NCBI RefSeq assembly: GCF_900111825.1
Contig: NZ_FOJM01000019.1
Location: forward strand, 62,001-126,000
Source of the DNA: Pedobacter suwonensis
Lineage (GTDB): Bacteria > Bacteroidota > Bacteroidia > Sphingobacteriales > Sphingobacteriaceae
DNA: 64,000 nt
Reading direction: 5' to 3'
In this document: positions 35,290-44,493 of the stretch, piece after piece
Numbering within the stretch: position 1 is the stretch's first letter
Layout: the number at the start of each line of letters is the position of its first letter
Position numbers and translations under genes: made by a program
The notes under the pieces: model-generated
What the model saw: only the letters and a program-made list of their open reading frames with translations
Told to the model about the DNA's origin: nothing
The model's database searches: none

Positions 35290-37311
35290 CTACAATGATA
35301 CACCTTGTGACTCATTCTGTTCATCCGCATTTTTTTCTGACTGAGATTGTTCTCCCTTTGGATATTTGGCCTCAATTTTTTTACACTCTTCTAGGAGCAA
35401 TTGCTCCACATCGCTCTTGATCTTTTTATAATTTTCGGCAACGTCGTATACCGATACTTTGTCTATGATAGGAATAGGTTTATAACTGGCTTCTTCAGCG
35501 GCAAGGGCTTTGTGGTCATTCTGTATCTCGCAGTGGAACATCTTCAATTTGATTTTCTGTTCTGGATTATCGGCTACAATGCCCACAAATTCGCCTGAAG
35601 ATAAAGCGGAAATCTTAGAAGCAGGAATGGCATAGTCCATTTGGGTTGATTTTGAAATCGAAATATCGCTACTGTTGGTACTTTTACTTTCCCTATCCTG
35701 CATAATTTTGCCAAAATTTTCGCTTAATTTCTTGGCCGTATCACCAGTAACCTGACCACTGATGATATTTCCCACAATCCCCGTAATCACATCGGCCTGC
35801 TCTGCGCCATAATCCTTTTTCAATTGGCTGAAATCCTGCACCGCTAATGTAGTAGCAACCTTATTGCTACGTGCTGTGGCGATTAAGCTATCCATATTGT
35901 TGAAGTAGATTGTCGGGAACTCGTCGAACACCAAACTACTTTTCAATTGATCTTTACGGTTGACGAGTTTGATCATTCTTGAAATATAAAGGGAGAGGAC
36001 AGCTCCATATACTTGTAGCTTCTGCGGGTTGTTACCAACGCATACAATCTTAGGCTCCTTGGGGTTATTTACGTCCAGCGTAAAATCATTACCACTTAAT
36101 ACGTAATACAATTGAGGAGACGACAATCTTGCAAGGCCAATTTTCGCACTAGCAATCTGTCCCTCTAATTGTGCCATAGCTTTGTTCTGGTACGCAGAAA
36201 TGAAGGGATTGACAAGCACCTTGATTTCTTCCTCTTCCTGCAATACTGCAAAAAGCCGGTCATAATCCACCTGCATCAGTTCGATCACGTGGGGCAGCGT
36301 ACAATATTTTCCATTTTCATATTTCCTTAAATACCAAATGATTGCCGTTAGGAAATTAATTGGGCTTTCCACAAAAAAGTCTCCCTGCTTCTTGATCCAA
36401 TCACGGTTAAGCCCCATCATAATCGTTCGGCTGGCCTCTGTTGCATCGGTTATATCATCCATCGCATTGGGGTCTAAGGGATTGCAACGATGGGTACTGT
36501 TGAGGTCGTCAAAGTTGATAATGTAGAATTTGGGCATAACCTTATAATTAGCTTTATATTTCAAAAGCTTATTGTAGGCGATCTTTGAAAGGTCATCGAA
36601 CTTAAAGTCGTAGAGGAACATGCTAAAACCTTTTCTGATATGCTGGTCGATGATGTGCCTAATCACAAAGTAGGATTTACCTGCGCCAGGTGTTCCCGCC
36701 ACGAGCATGCCACGAAAGGGATTGATAAAGTTGATCCAACTTTCCCTTGTTTTATCTTTCAGCCTGTATTTTGCGGGTAAGTTGATGGAATACTCGTTTT
36801 CTAGCAACCGTTCCTCCTGCGGAAACGTTTCGTTCTCCGAGTTAAAGACATCATTGTTCAAACTGTCTTTGATCAGCCTGCTTAAATAGGTGCCACCTGT
36901 TAGAAATAGTAGATATCCTACGGCTGTAATGCCCATATACGCTATGGCAATGAGTTCCGCTGAGGCGTTAAGGTAAAGGCAAAGTACACTCATGAAATAT
37001 AGTATTAGACCCGTCAATACATAAGCTATAATAGTTTTTGCCTGCATCTTTTCGTCCTTCTTGCCCTTTACAGCAATAAGAGAAATGATTAATAATAGCA
37101 GTGCGGAAAGTTTGGGTGTCAGCATACCCTGGAACAGGCCCGTTTTGGCGATATTGGCAATTAGCCTATCGGTTATTTTAGCTGTCCAGCCCCATTGCGC
37201 AAAAGCCTGATGATAGCTTAGGTAAAAATGAATGGCGAGTATAAAAATACTGAGGAGCCTTGTAAAGTCGATGATCTTTCTTAATCCTTGGATGTCTTCG
37301 CCTGTCTGCAT
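35290..37311 (-). CDS. Type IV coupling protein (TraG/VirD4 family, MobC of ICE)
   Basis: 673 residues. N-terminal membrane segments (about 19-36, 57-75, 90-112, 122-142), Walker A GTPGAGKSYFVIRH at about 203-216, Walker B SLVFDEFPTIYF. It docks the relaxase-DNA complex at the mating channel. Last gene of the mob operon mobA-mobB-coupling protein (10-base gap after the relaxase), the standard Bacteroidetes order. Confidence 0.9.
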   Translation of the reverse strand: MQTGEDIQGLRKIIDFTRLLSIFILAIHFYLSYHQAFAQWGWTAKITDRLIANIAKTGLFQGMLTPKLSALLLLIISLIAVKGKKDEKMQAKTIIAYVLTGLILYFMSVLCLYLNASAELIAIAYMGITAVGYLLFLTGGTYLSRLIKDSLNNDVFNSENETFPQEERLLENEYSINLPAKYRLKDKTRESWINFINPFRGMLVAGTPGAGKSYFVIRHIIDQHIRKGFSMFLYDFKFDDLSKIAYNKLLKYKANYKVMPKFYIINFDDLNSTHRCNPLDPNAMDDITDATEASRTIMMGLNRDWIKKQGDFFVESPINFLTAIIWYLRKYENGKYCTLPHVIELMQVDYDRLFAVLQEEEEIKVLVNPFISAYQNKAMAQLEGQIASAKIGLARLSSPQLYYVLSGNDFTLDVNNPKEPKIVCVGNNPQKLQVYGAVLSLYISRMIKLVNRKDQLKSSLVFDEFPTIYFNNMDSLIATARSNKVATTLAVQDFSQLKKDYGAEQADVITGIVGNIISGQVTGDTAKKLSENFGKIMQDRESKSTNSSDISISKSTQMDYAIPASKISALSSGEFVGIVADNPEQKIKLKMFHCEIQNDHKALAAEEASYKPIPIIDKVSVYDVAENYKKIKSDVEQLLLEECKKIEAKYPKGEQSQSEKNADEQNESQGVSL

Positions 37312-37321
37312 AATAATGGGG

Positions 37322-38569
37322 TTAGCGGGTTAATTGGTGTTGCTTCCTTCTTTTTTTCTTTTTTGTCAGTCCTCGCTCTATCTGGTCAAATCCCTGTTTT
37401 TCCAAAACCATATCTAGCAGATTGCCCGGTTCGCGTTTGCTTTGTTGGGGCTTTTCTGGAGTTTTGAGGTAACTGGTATGGGTACCTTTAGGCAGGTAGG
37501 TTTTTAGCTGTTCTGTCATCGTGAAATGTTGGGTAAGAGCCTTTGCTGTATAGGCTTTGTCAAGATTACTTCCCTTGAAGACACATTTAGTACGATGGTC
37601 GATAAAGGTAACGCCATAGGTAAAGCCTTGCTCATTTTGACGAAATACAGCGACAATTTGCTGTTTCTGGAGCTCTTCCATAAAGGTTTGTTTGGTGATG
37701 GTTTGGTAGCGATCAATTACCTTAGCGATACGTTCCCTGATGCTGTCCCTATAGGTTTTGCGGATTTCTTTGCTCCGCTCGAACTTGCTTTCCACCTTAT
37801 CGAGCGTTGGCCTACCACTCAATTGGCTGGCCTTGAATGGGATGCCGATACGTTTCCCACTAGGGTCAATCATCGAATAGACCAGTCCACGTTTTTCGAA
37901 CATAATGGTTTCTTCCTTGCCTCGGTCTGCAGTGATATTGAACAGTTTGAGAATGGTGTTGTATTCAGTAAAGGAGGTAAATTTGTAGCTTCGTAATGTG
38001 GCTGAGACTATGTTGTTGATCGCTCTTTTGGTGGGTGTTTTGCCATAAATTACCTTCCTGATATCAACAGGAGGAATGGCTAATGCCTCACTCTTTTGCC
38101 TTCCCTCGGCCTTGACCAGACCAAATTCAACTTCCAGCTCTTTTCGGGCAGATTCCGATGCGGTTCGCCCGATGCCGTGGATATCCATTCTTTCTCCTTG
38201 TGCATTGATATTGGTGGTAACGATGTGCAAGTGCGGGTGATTGGCATCCTGGTGCTCGTAGACCAGGTAGGGCTGTTCTCCGAAACCAATTCTTTCCATA
38301 TAGCTGGCAGCGATCTTTTGAAAGGTTGCGAGGTCAATTTTGTCGTTTCTATCAAAATTCAGCATGATATGGATGGCGTTGGTCTTCACATTGGGCTTTA
38401 GGAAAGTAAGATGCTCAAAACGAGAAAGCTTAGCATCGAAGTCAAGTCTATTAAGTTCCGTACCGAAACGGCTGGCCATGATAAGCTTGGCCTCGCCGTT
38501 GCTCACTTTGTGCTCGTTGTAGAGTAACAGTCCCCTAATGCTCTTTCCACTGATTATTTTTGTAACCAT
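37322..38569 (-). CDS. mobB: MobB relaxase/mobilization nuclease
   Basis: 415 residues. Relaxase domain with an N-terminal Tyr candidate (LLLYNEHKVSNGEAKLI) and the three-His metal motif in NHPHLHIVTTN (about 106-116). It nicks oriT and stays on the transferred strand. Overlaps mobA by 16 bases. The basic tail is rich in K and R. Confidence 0.9.
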   Translation of the reverse strand: MVTKIISGKSIRGLLLYNEHKVSNGEAKLIMASRFGTELNRLDFDAKLSRFEHLTFLKPNVKTNAIHIMLNFDRNDKIDLATFQKIAASYMERIGFGEQPYLVYEHQDANHPHLHIVTTNINAQGERMDIHGIGRTASESARKELEVEFGLVKAEGRQKSEALAIPPVDIRKVIYGKTPTKRAINNIVSATLRSYKFTSFTEYNTILKLFNITADRGKEETIMFEKRGLVYSMIDPSGKRIGIPFKASQLSGRPTLDKVESKFERSKEIRKTYRDSIRERIAKVIDRYQTITKQTFMEELQKQQIVAVFRQNEQGFTYGVTFIDHRTKCVFKGSNLDKAYTAKALTQHFTMTEQLKTYLPKGTHTSYLKTPEKPQQSKREPGNLLDMVLEKQGFDQIERGLTKKKKRRKQHQLTR

Positions 38570-38964
38570 TTTTCAGTAAGTTGTGAGATGAGAAATAGCA
38601 AGCGTTCTACTTTAATATCCACTTTTTTATATAGCTCGGCTATTTGCAAAACGTATTGTTGCCTGTTATTATCTTTGGATTTCTCCTGATTAAATGTCCT
38701 TGTGATTTGGTTAATGTTTATTCCTATTGCCTTGAGTTCCTTTCGTATACTTGTGAGCTCTTCCATGGGTGCATTCATGGTTACATCCCTATATGTGCAG
38801 TTGATCTTTTCCCTTGTAATGAGCTTTCTAGTAAGTTCGCCCATGCTCTGGCAGGTGCTACCAGCAAGCAGATTTTCCAGTCGCTGATAAGTTTCTTTGT
38901 TAACCCTTGTCCTGATGGGATAGTCAAAATTTGTCCGTCGCTTATCAATGTTTATGCTACTCAT
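38554..38964 (-). CDS. mobA: MobA relaxosome accessory protein
   Basis: 136 residues from the ATG 38962-38964 (MSSINIDKRRTNFDYPIRTR); the longer frame runs into the oriT region. N-terminal ribbon-helix-helix-like DNA-binding segment (IRTRVNKETYQRLENLL) and a helical C-terminus, as in MobC/MobA relaxosome proteins. It should bind next to the nick site just upstream. Confidence 0.82.
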   Translation of the reverse strand: MSSINIDKRRTNFDYPIRTRVNKETYQRLENLLAGSTCQSMGELTRKLITREKINCTYRDVTMNAPMEELTSIRKELKAIGININQITRTFNQEKSKDNNRQQYVLQIAELYKKVDIKVERLLFLISQLTEKWLQK

Positions 38965-39027
38965 ATTGGCACATATCAAAAGTTCAGGCAGGCACGAGTT
39001 CCGAGTGCTTGCTCCGACCATAAGGGC

Positions 39028-39084
39028 GGCAAGATTTTTTTGTCCTGTGGACAAAAATACATCTTGCCAAACACTCGGGTGTTT
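39028..39084. other. Candidate oriT with nested inverted repeats
   Basis: Upstream of mobA, GGCAAGAT (39028-39035) pairs with ATCTTGCC (39061-39068), and inside it TTTTTGTCC pairs with GGACAAAAA around a 3-base loop. A second hairpin AAACAC/GTGTTT follows at 39069-39084. Inverted repeats beside the relaxosome gene are the classic oriT layout. The nick site cannot be assigned by eye. The rest of 38965-39342 holds the promoter of the next gene. Confidence 0.55.
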
Positions 39085-39342
39085 GCACTTGGTCTATAGA
39101 ACAGTGGTGCTGAACTTGGATTTTTTACTTACTTATCGGAAGCAAAAATGAGCTGTGTTTTTGGGAGTGTTTGACAAGGTGTTGGGGAGGTGCTAGTTTT
39201 TTTTAAATACCGTTATTCACTCTTTCAATGTAAATTTCTAGAAAAAAACACTTTAATTTTATACATTAGTCTCAATTATTTTTCTAATTATTCAAGCATA
39301 AAAGAAACTAGCATTTTAGAATTACAGATACAATTATTTGGA

Positions 39343-41148
39343 ATGGAAAATATATTAAGGCTCACTGAAAGGATTGAAATCGCAACCGAAATAGGAGAAA
39401 GTTATTATCGTGAATTTAAAAGTGCCTTTGAGGGTCCTCCAAATAACAAAGTTCTTAGAAATATTAATGAGGTAAAATATGATATTGCCAAAACTCTTGT
39501 AGCATTTGCAAATGCAGACGGTGGGGAATTATTCGTTGGAATTGAAGACGATAATTCCGTAACAGGTTTAACTTACAAACCTGAAAAAATTCAAGAAATT
39601 TTAAACTCTCCAAAGGACTGCATTCTTAAGGATACTCCTATTACTTTAAAACAGGCCTCTTTAATTGATTACAGAGGTCTTAAAGTTGCATACTTTTCTG
39701 TTAGTAAAGGTACAGAGTATGTGCATTTAACAGCAAAAGGCGAATGTTTTCAAAGGAAAGATCGTGAATCCGTCCCAACGGCTTCTGAAAAAATAGTTTA
39801 TCAGAGAGAGGAAAAAATTTCAAGGGAATATGATCGTGAATTCGTTGATATAGCAAAAGTAACCGATTTAGATCATGATTTAATAGAAAATGTAGCACAA
39901 AGAATCTCAAAAATAATCTCACCTGAAAAACTACTTCAGTATTTGGATCTTGCTGAATTTGATGGAGAAAGTCTTAAACTTAGAAAGGCTGCCCTATTAT
40001 TATTTGCAAAGAAATCAAATAGATGGCACCCTCGCTTACAAGTTAGAATTTTTCTAGTAAGAGGTACTGAAGAAAAAACTGGCAAAGATTTCAATGTTAC
40101 CGAAGTTGGAGAAGCAAATGGAAATATTTTTCAATTAATAGAAAGTAGTTGGGATTTACTAAGACCTCATTTAACAGATACAAAATTCTCTGACGATGCA
40201 TTGTTTAGAACACAAATTATGTATCCAGAATTAGCTTGTAGAGAAGCCTTAGTAAATGCTATTACCCATAGAGATTACAGTAGCGAAGGAAGAGGAATAG
40301 AGGTTAAAATATTTAATGACAGGCTGGTGATTGAAAATCCTGGCGAGCTACTTTCATCAATCACTATTGAGGATTTAAAATCGTTATCTGGTGCTCATCA
40401 ATCCAGAAACACTTATGTTGCTAGGGTTCTTAGAGAAACTGGATATATCAGAGAATTGGGAGAAGGAATTAGAAGGATATATGAGTTAATGAATAACAAT
40501 GACATGGTGCACCCAGAGATAAAATCTGGTAATAAAACATACTCGATTACTTTATTTTATAAGCACGTTTACACGAAAGAAGAACAACTGTGGCTAGAGG
40601 GCTTCGAAAGTTTGGAACTTTCAAGAGAACAGAAAACGGTTGTTCGATTAGGTGTAAACGGAAGATTGATTTCGGCAAAAGAAATATTTGAGACTGTAGG
40701 TATTGTAGATGAAAAAAATTATAGAGAGTTATTAGAGTCATTAAGAAAAATCAATGTTCTCCAAAGCGTTCATTCTCAAAATGAATTACAGAATCTCAGA
40801 AAAAAATATGGGGGTTCTAAAAAAGCTGTACCTCGTTTTCGAATTCACTTGCCTACAATAAATTCCAATGAGGATATGGAAGAAGAGGATCGTTCAGATT
40901 ATGCAAGGATTTATGTTGGAAATATACCTTATGAAATTAAAGAAGAGGAATTATACTTTGCATTAGGCAAGTTTGGTGAGGTCGTTGATGTAATTATTCC
41001 CAGGTGGTCCAATACTGGACAAACAAAAGGATTTTGTTTTGTAGAATTTGACAAAAGACTTTCAGCAAATAATGCTTTAAACTCAACTAGTCCAATCTTA
41101 ATTTCTGGAAAGAAATTAAGATTGAAAGAAGCTGACAAATTAAAATAA
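39343..41148 (+). CDS. AlbA_2/Schlafen-type ATPase-like protein fused to an RRM domain
   Basis: 601 residues from ATG 39343 (MENILRLTERIEIATEIGES); the longer frame from 39190 has a hydrophobic leader unlike the family. Domains: AlbA_2/Schlafen core (about 15-150; YREFKSAFEG, ANADGGELFVGIED), HATPase_c_4-like region (CREALVNAITHRDY, about 298-311), a winged-helix-like linker, and at about 518-595 an RNA-recognition motif with RNP2 RIYVGNIPY and RNP1 KGFCFVEF. AlbA_2 proteins are usually labelled transcription regulators and some are nucleases. An RRM at the end is very unusual. It is ICE cargo next to oriT, transcribed away from mobA. Confidence 0.8.
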   Translation: MENILRLTERIEIATEIGESYYREFKSAFEGPPNNKVLRNINEVKYDIAKTLVAFANADGGELFVGIEDDNSVTGLTYKPEKIQEILNSPKDCILKDTPITLKQASLIDYRGLKVAYFSVSKGTEYVHLTAKGECFQRKDRESVPTASEKIVYQREEKISREYDREFVDIAKVTDLDHDLIENVAQRISKIISPEKLLQYLDLAEFDGESLKLRKAALLLFAKKSNRWHPRLQVRIFLVRGTEEKTGKDFNVTEVGEANGNIFQLIESSWDLLRPHLTDTKFSDDALFRTQIMYPELACREALVNAITHRDYSSEGRGIEVKIFNDRLVIENPGELLSSITIEDLKSLSGAHQSRNTYVARVLRETGYIRELGEGIRRIYELMNNNDMVHPEIKSGNKTYSITLFYKHVYTKEEQLWLEGFESLELSREQKTVVRLGVNGRLISAKEIFETVGIVDEKNYRELLESLRKINVLQSVHSQNELQNLRKKYGGSKKAVPRFRIHLPTINSNEDMEEEDRSDYARIYVGNIPYEIKEEELYFALGKFGEVVDVIIPRWSNTGQTKGFCFVEFDKRLSANNALNSTSPILISGKKLRLKEADKLK

Positions 41149-41161
41149 ACTAACTCCTTAA

Positions 41162-41428
41162 TTACTTACTCCCCAAAAGAGCTAGAATATCCTCATGCTT
41201 ATAAAATATAAGTCCACCAACTTTGGTAAATGGTATCGTTCCGTTGCTCCTTAACTTTGCCAACGTACCTGGGGCGATATTAAGCATTTTACGCACCTCA
41301 AAACTTTTGAGCCATTCCTTTTGCTCTTCTTTCCTGTTCAGTTTGAAGCTTGGTCTTCTTAACTCTGCAAAAAGTTCCTGCTTGAACTTTTCAAGGTCAT
41401 CTTTTGTGATCAAATCAAATGTTGTCAT
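41162..41428 (-). CDS. Excisionase-type helix-turn-helix protein
   Basis: 88 residues with the MerR-like HTH_17 domain EWLKSFEVRKMLNIAPGTL (about 43-61) and the KVGGLIFYKHEDILALL end. Closely related to the next gene (41465-41737), same length and motif order. Such proteins direct excision or control the recombinase in Bacteroidota elements. Confidence 0.82.
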   Translation of the reverse strand: MTTFDLITKDDLEKFKQELFAELRRPSFKLNRKEEQKEWLKSFEVRKMLNIAPGTLAKLRSNGTIPFTKVGGLIFYKHEDILALLGSK

Positions 41429-41464
41429 AATCGTTTAGAATTTTATGAGTGAAAATTATTGGTG

Positions 41465-41737
41465 CTAACCATGATTGCCTTCCAATAGGCGTTTGATGTC
41501 CTCATTCTTATAATAGAGCAACCCACCAATCTTGGAATAGGGCAAACTCCCATTTATGCGAAGAGTTTGAAGTGTGCTCGGGGATATTTTGAGTATCTGC
41601 CTCACTTCGTAGCTCTTTAGCCACTCCTTGTTTGATTCGATTGCGTTTGGCTTTCTAAGGAGCTCCCTTATATCATCCAATAGCTCTGCTTTGAACTGTC
41701 TAAGTTCTTCTTTTGTGATGATTTCCAGTGTTACCAT
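41465..41737 (-). CDS. Excisionase-type helix-turn-helix protein, second copy
   Basis: 90 residues from the ATG 41735-41737 (MVTLEIITKEELRQFKAELL). HTH EWLKSYEVRQILKISPSTL and KIGGLLYYKNEDIKRLL parallel the neighbouring copy, so the pair comes from duplication. Divergent from the small gene and recombinase, hence well placed to control them. Confidence 0.82.
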   Translation of the reverse strand: MVTLEIITKEELRQFKAELLDDIRELLRKPNAIESNKEWLKSYEVRQILKISPSTLQTLRINGSLPYSKIGGLLYYKNEDIKRLLEGNHG

Positions 41738-41902
41738 ATGCTTTGATTTTAAATATTGTGTATTGCAAAGCTGCTGATGGCATTTTGAGATTTTTGACAA
41801 CCTATGGCATCTTTTTTTGAACATTTTTTTAACAAGTGGCTAGGCAAGCTGTCAACTTTTAATATCAGCATATCCAACTTTTGTATTTTAAACTGTCACG
41901 AT

Positions 41903-42091
41903 ATGTTAGAACTTGAAAAAGAAAAGAAGATATTATACCCGATACTTATAGTTGATAACCTGTCAAAATCCTTCGGTAAAATAGATAAAACCAATACTGA
42001 TACTGGTGAAAAACTTAGCCAAAATGAGAAGTTTTTGCTAACTTTAATAGCAAGAATTTTCATCGAAATCACATTAAATGAAGAATTATGA
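41903..42091 (+). CDS. Small protein upstream of the recombinase
   Basis: 62 residues from ATG 41903 (MLELEKEKKILYPILIVDNL). Its TGA overlaps the recombinase ATG (42088-42091), so it is translationally coupled. No domain recognised; perhaps a cofactor of the recombinase. Confidence 0.6.
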   Translation: MLELEKEKKILYPILIVDNLSKSFGKIDKTNTDTGEKLSQNEKFLLTLIARIFIEITLNEEL

Positions 42092-43710
42092 ATGCTTTAG
42101 GATATATGCGCTTGAGTTCCAAAGACCAGTCAAAATCATTGGAGTATCAGGAAAGCACGATAAGGGATTACTGCAGAAAAAACAGCCTAAGCCTCATTGA
42201 CCTGTTTAAGGATAATGGGGAAAGCAGTTATACATTTGACCGTCCAGATTACAAAGCATTGGAAAACCATCTTAAAAAGTATAGGGGCGAATGTCAGTTT
42301 TTGATTGTACTCGACCATGATAGGTTTAGTAGAAATTTACCCGAAGCTTTATTGAAAATTGCTGAACTGGAAAGAAAATATGGTGTAAAGGTATTATCTA
42401 CGAGCGAAAGAATAGACCTTGACACTTCTGACCCTGATGTTTTTATGAAAAGGGCATTTGACTATATGATGGCGAACAAAGAGCTATTCAATATAAGAAA
42501 GAGAACAAAGCAGGGTATTAGAAATGCAAAAGAAAATGGGCGCTACCTAGGAAGGGCTCCTTACGGCTATAGTAATATTCTGGACGGTACAAAGCGAAAT
42601 CTGATTGAGATTAATAAGGCACAGGCGATCATAGTCGAGAGGATATTTCAAGAATATCTTGCGGGTATTCCTCCATATCTCATCTATAAAAATGTAAAAG
42701 CGATCGGATTTAAACAAACAGGACATAATGCGATTTTTAACATATTAAAAAATAGCATTTATGCAGGGCTGATAAAAGTTCCCGCATATCGTGAACTACC
42801 AGAAAAGTATGTCAAAGGTATCCACGAGCCAATCATAACCGAAACAGAATACTGGCTTGTTCAAAGAATGATGATAGAAAGCAGGCGGAGAACAAGGCTC
42901 CAGCCCGAAGAGGATTTTCCTTTGCGGGGCGTATTGAAGTGTTCCTGTGGGAAGAGTATGACGGCTGGATGGTCAAAAGGATGCAAGAACTATTACCTAT
43001 ATTACAGATGCCTTGAACACACCAATATAAATATTCCGGGAAAACTACTCCACGAGAGCTTTGAAAAGGTCTTAAAAGGATTAAGTTTTGAAAAGCACCA
43101 CATAAACTACCTACTTGAAATATACAATACCTTGTTAACTGAACCCTTAAAAATGAAGCAGGAAAAGGGCAAGGAGAAGATAAACGAGCTTAGAGAGATC
43201 AATCGAAAGATATTCAAGCTTGAGGAAAGGTTTATGAATGACGAGATAGAAAGCTCCACCTACCAAACATGGTTCAAGAAATTGAAGGAGGATAAGGCCA
43301 TATTAGAATATTCAATTAGCAGCAGTTCAATGCCAAAAATCAAGAAAAACATTGATATAATACAACGCTTATTGCCAAGGCTTTCTAACCTATACGAGAT
43401 TTATGAAAAAGGGAATATTACACAGAAGCATACGCTCATTAAAGGGGTGTTCAAACATAATCTTCATTGGGCTGATGGGGCATTTAGAACTAAATACATT
43501 GACCCAACATTCTACGACAACCTATTGAAAATCAAAGAAAAAGGGTTGCTCTTTAATGAACAACCCTTTCAAAAATCAGACATAAATCCGATTAGTACCC
43601 CGGAAGGGATTCGAACCCCTGACCCACGGTTTAGAAAACCGTTGCTCTATCCAACTGAGCTACCGAGGCCCATTTTTTTAATGAGCTGCAAATATAGAAG
43701 TTCTGTTTAA
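42088..43710 (+). CDS. Large serine recombinase (integrase)
   Basis: 540 residues. Resolvase catalytic domain at about 1-150 (YMRLSSKDQSKSLEYQ with the catalytic Ser, DRFSRN), recombinase domain (ENGRYLGRAPYGY), zinc ribbon (LKCSCGK with later Cys) and coiled coil (about 350-420). Probably integrates and excises the ICE. The last 35 or so codons (from STPEGIRTPDPRF) are the antisense of the tRNA-Arg gene, so the present C-terminus was created by or depends on the integration site. Confidence 0.85.
   Translation: MNALGYMRLSSKDQSKSLEYQESTIRDYCRKNSLSLIDLFKDNGESSYTFDRPDYKALENHLKKYRGECQFLIVLDHDRFSRNLPEALLKIAELERKYGVKVLSTSERIDLDTSDPDVFMKRAFDYMMANKELFNIRKRTKQGIRNAKENGRYLGRAPYGYSNILDGTKRNLIEINKAQAIIVERIFQEYLAGIPPYLIYKNVKAIGFKQTGHNAIFNILKNSIYAGLIKVPAYRELPEKYVKGIHEPIITETEYWLVQRMMIESRRRTRLQPEEDFPLRGVLKCSCGKSMTAGWSKGCKNYYLYYRCLEHTNINIPGKLLHESFEKVLKGLSFEKHHINYLLEIYNTLLTEPLKMKQEKGKEKINELREINRKIFKLEERFMNDEIESSTYQTWFKKLKEDKAILEYSISSSSMPKIKKNIDIIQRLLPRLSNLYEIYEKGNITQKHTLIKGVFKHNLHWADGAFRTKYIDPTFYDNLLKIKEKGLLFNEQPFQKSDINPISTPEGIRTPDPRFRKPLLYPTELPRPIFLMSCKYRSSV
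43540..43569 (-). terminator. Terminator of the tRNA-Arg transcript, inside the recombinase frame
   Basis: AAAGGGTTG (43540-43548) pairs perfectly with CAACCCTTT (43561-43569), and on the minus strand it is followed by a T-run. It lies 27 bases beyond the tRNA 3' end. Confidence 0.6.
43596..43669 (-). tRNA. tRNA-Arg (anticodon TCT)
   Basis: 74 bases without encoded CCA. Acceptor GCCTCGG pairs with CCGGGGT, the D-arm has AGCTCAGTTGGATAGAGC, the anticodon stem ACGGT/ACCGT holds TT-TCT-AA, and the T-arm has GGTTCGAAT. Discriminator base A at 43596. The recombinase gene ends inside and past it, marking the likely ICE attachment site at its 3' end. Confidence 0.95.
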
Positions 43711-44004
43711 TATGTAAAAATATATTTTAAACTATTTAGGCTGCACTTTTGCTATTTTAAATAAGTGTTTAAAAAAGAAGCAATTAAAATTAAAGCTTCA
43801 GATTATCAAATCCGTTTTAAATAGCAAAAAGGGCCAATTATCTGGCCATATTCATCAATAATAGCAGGTAGGGGATACTTTCCTCATCTAAACTATCGGC
43901 ATTTGACGAACCATTGATCCTGATATCAATTCAAAAGGAGATTTAACAGTCGCCTAAGCAAAACCACTTTTTATTATCTTTGTACTCATAAATAACGACA
44001 GAAA

Positions 44005-44253
44005 ATGAAAACAGCAGATATAAATATCAACTTGATAGACAGTTACTTTACCTTGCTGAAAAGTTTAAGTACCGATAATAAACTGGAATTGATCGCCCGA
44101 CTGTCTGAATCAATGAAAACGACTGAAAGGAAAGAAAAAGAAATCTCTTTGGATGCGTTATATGGCTCCTGGGATTCTGACCAAACCGCCGACGAACTGG
44201 TTGCAGAACTTAAAGCAGCAAGAAACTTTACCAGAAAAAGAGTCGCGTTGTGA
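44005..44253 (+). CDS. Antitoxin-like protein of a PIN toxin pair
   Basis: 82 residues in the style of Bacteroidota antitoxins encoded before PIN-domain toxins (KLELIARLSESMK, then LDALYGSWDSDQTADELVAE and a basic tail). The gene overlaps the remnant of a toxin at 44250. Its partner is broken, so this is probably an orphan. The 294 bases before it hold no gene. Confidence 0.65.
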   Translation: MKTADININLIDSYFTLLKSLSTDNKLELIARLSESMKTTERKEKEISLDALYGSWDSDQTADELVAELKAARNFTRKRVAL

Positions 44254-44309
44254 AAAAATACTTGCTCCACACCCATATATTGAATTTCCTTTATCAAACA
44301 AAAGTTTGA
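44250..44309 (+). pseudogene. Remnant of PIN-domain toxin
   Basis: GTG at 44250 overlaps the antitoxin stop and opens 19 codons reading VKKYLLHTHILNFLYQTKV before TGA. Intact PIN toxins start with a similar segment containing an Asp (LLDTN or LLDTH); here the first acidic residue is His and the frame ends. Only the first turn of the toxin survives. Confidence 0.55.
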
Positions 44310-44356
44310 CCCGCCAAAAATATGATCTTACTGATCCGGTCGTTGCAAATCCTTTA

Positions 44357-44391
44357 ATGTGGCCGGAAGAAACTGATCTTCCCGGCCACAT
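44357..44391. terminator. Long GC-rich hairpin
   Basis: ATGTGGCCGGAAG pairs with CTTCCCGGCCACAT with one bulge. It could be a terminator for the antitoxin transcript or a leftover repeat end. Confidence 0.5.
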
Positions 44392-44493
44392 CAGATGCCG
44401 TTTAAAACTTATGGGGCCAATAAGTCAATCTTCTACCTGGCTTTGTAAATAAACCAGTAAAGAGGATAGCACCATCTCTTCCACTCTTAAATT

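Noticed and set aside
43597..43710. Conserved recombinase C-terminus EGIRTPDPRF
   Set aside because: It is the antisense translation of the tRNA-Arg gene, a known cause of false protein similarity.
44153..44452. 99-residue plus-strand frame overlapping the antitoxin
   Set aside because: Out of frame with the antitoxin and runs through the hairpin at 44357-44391; a shadow.
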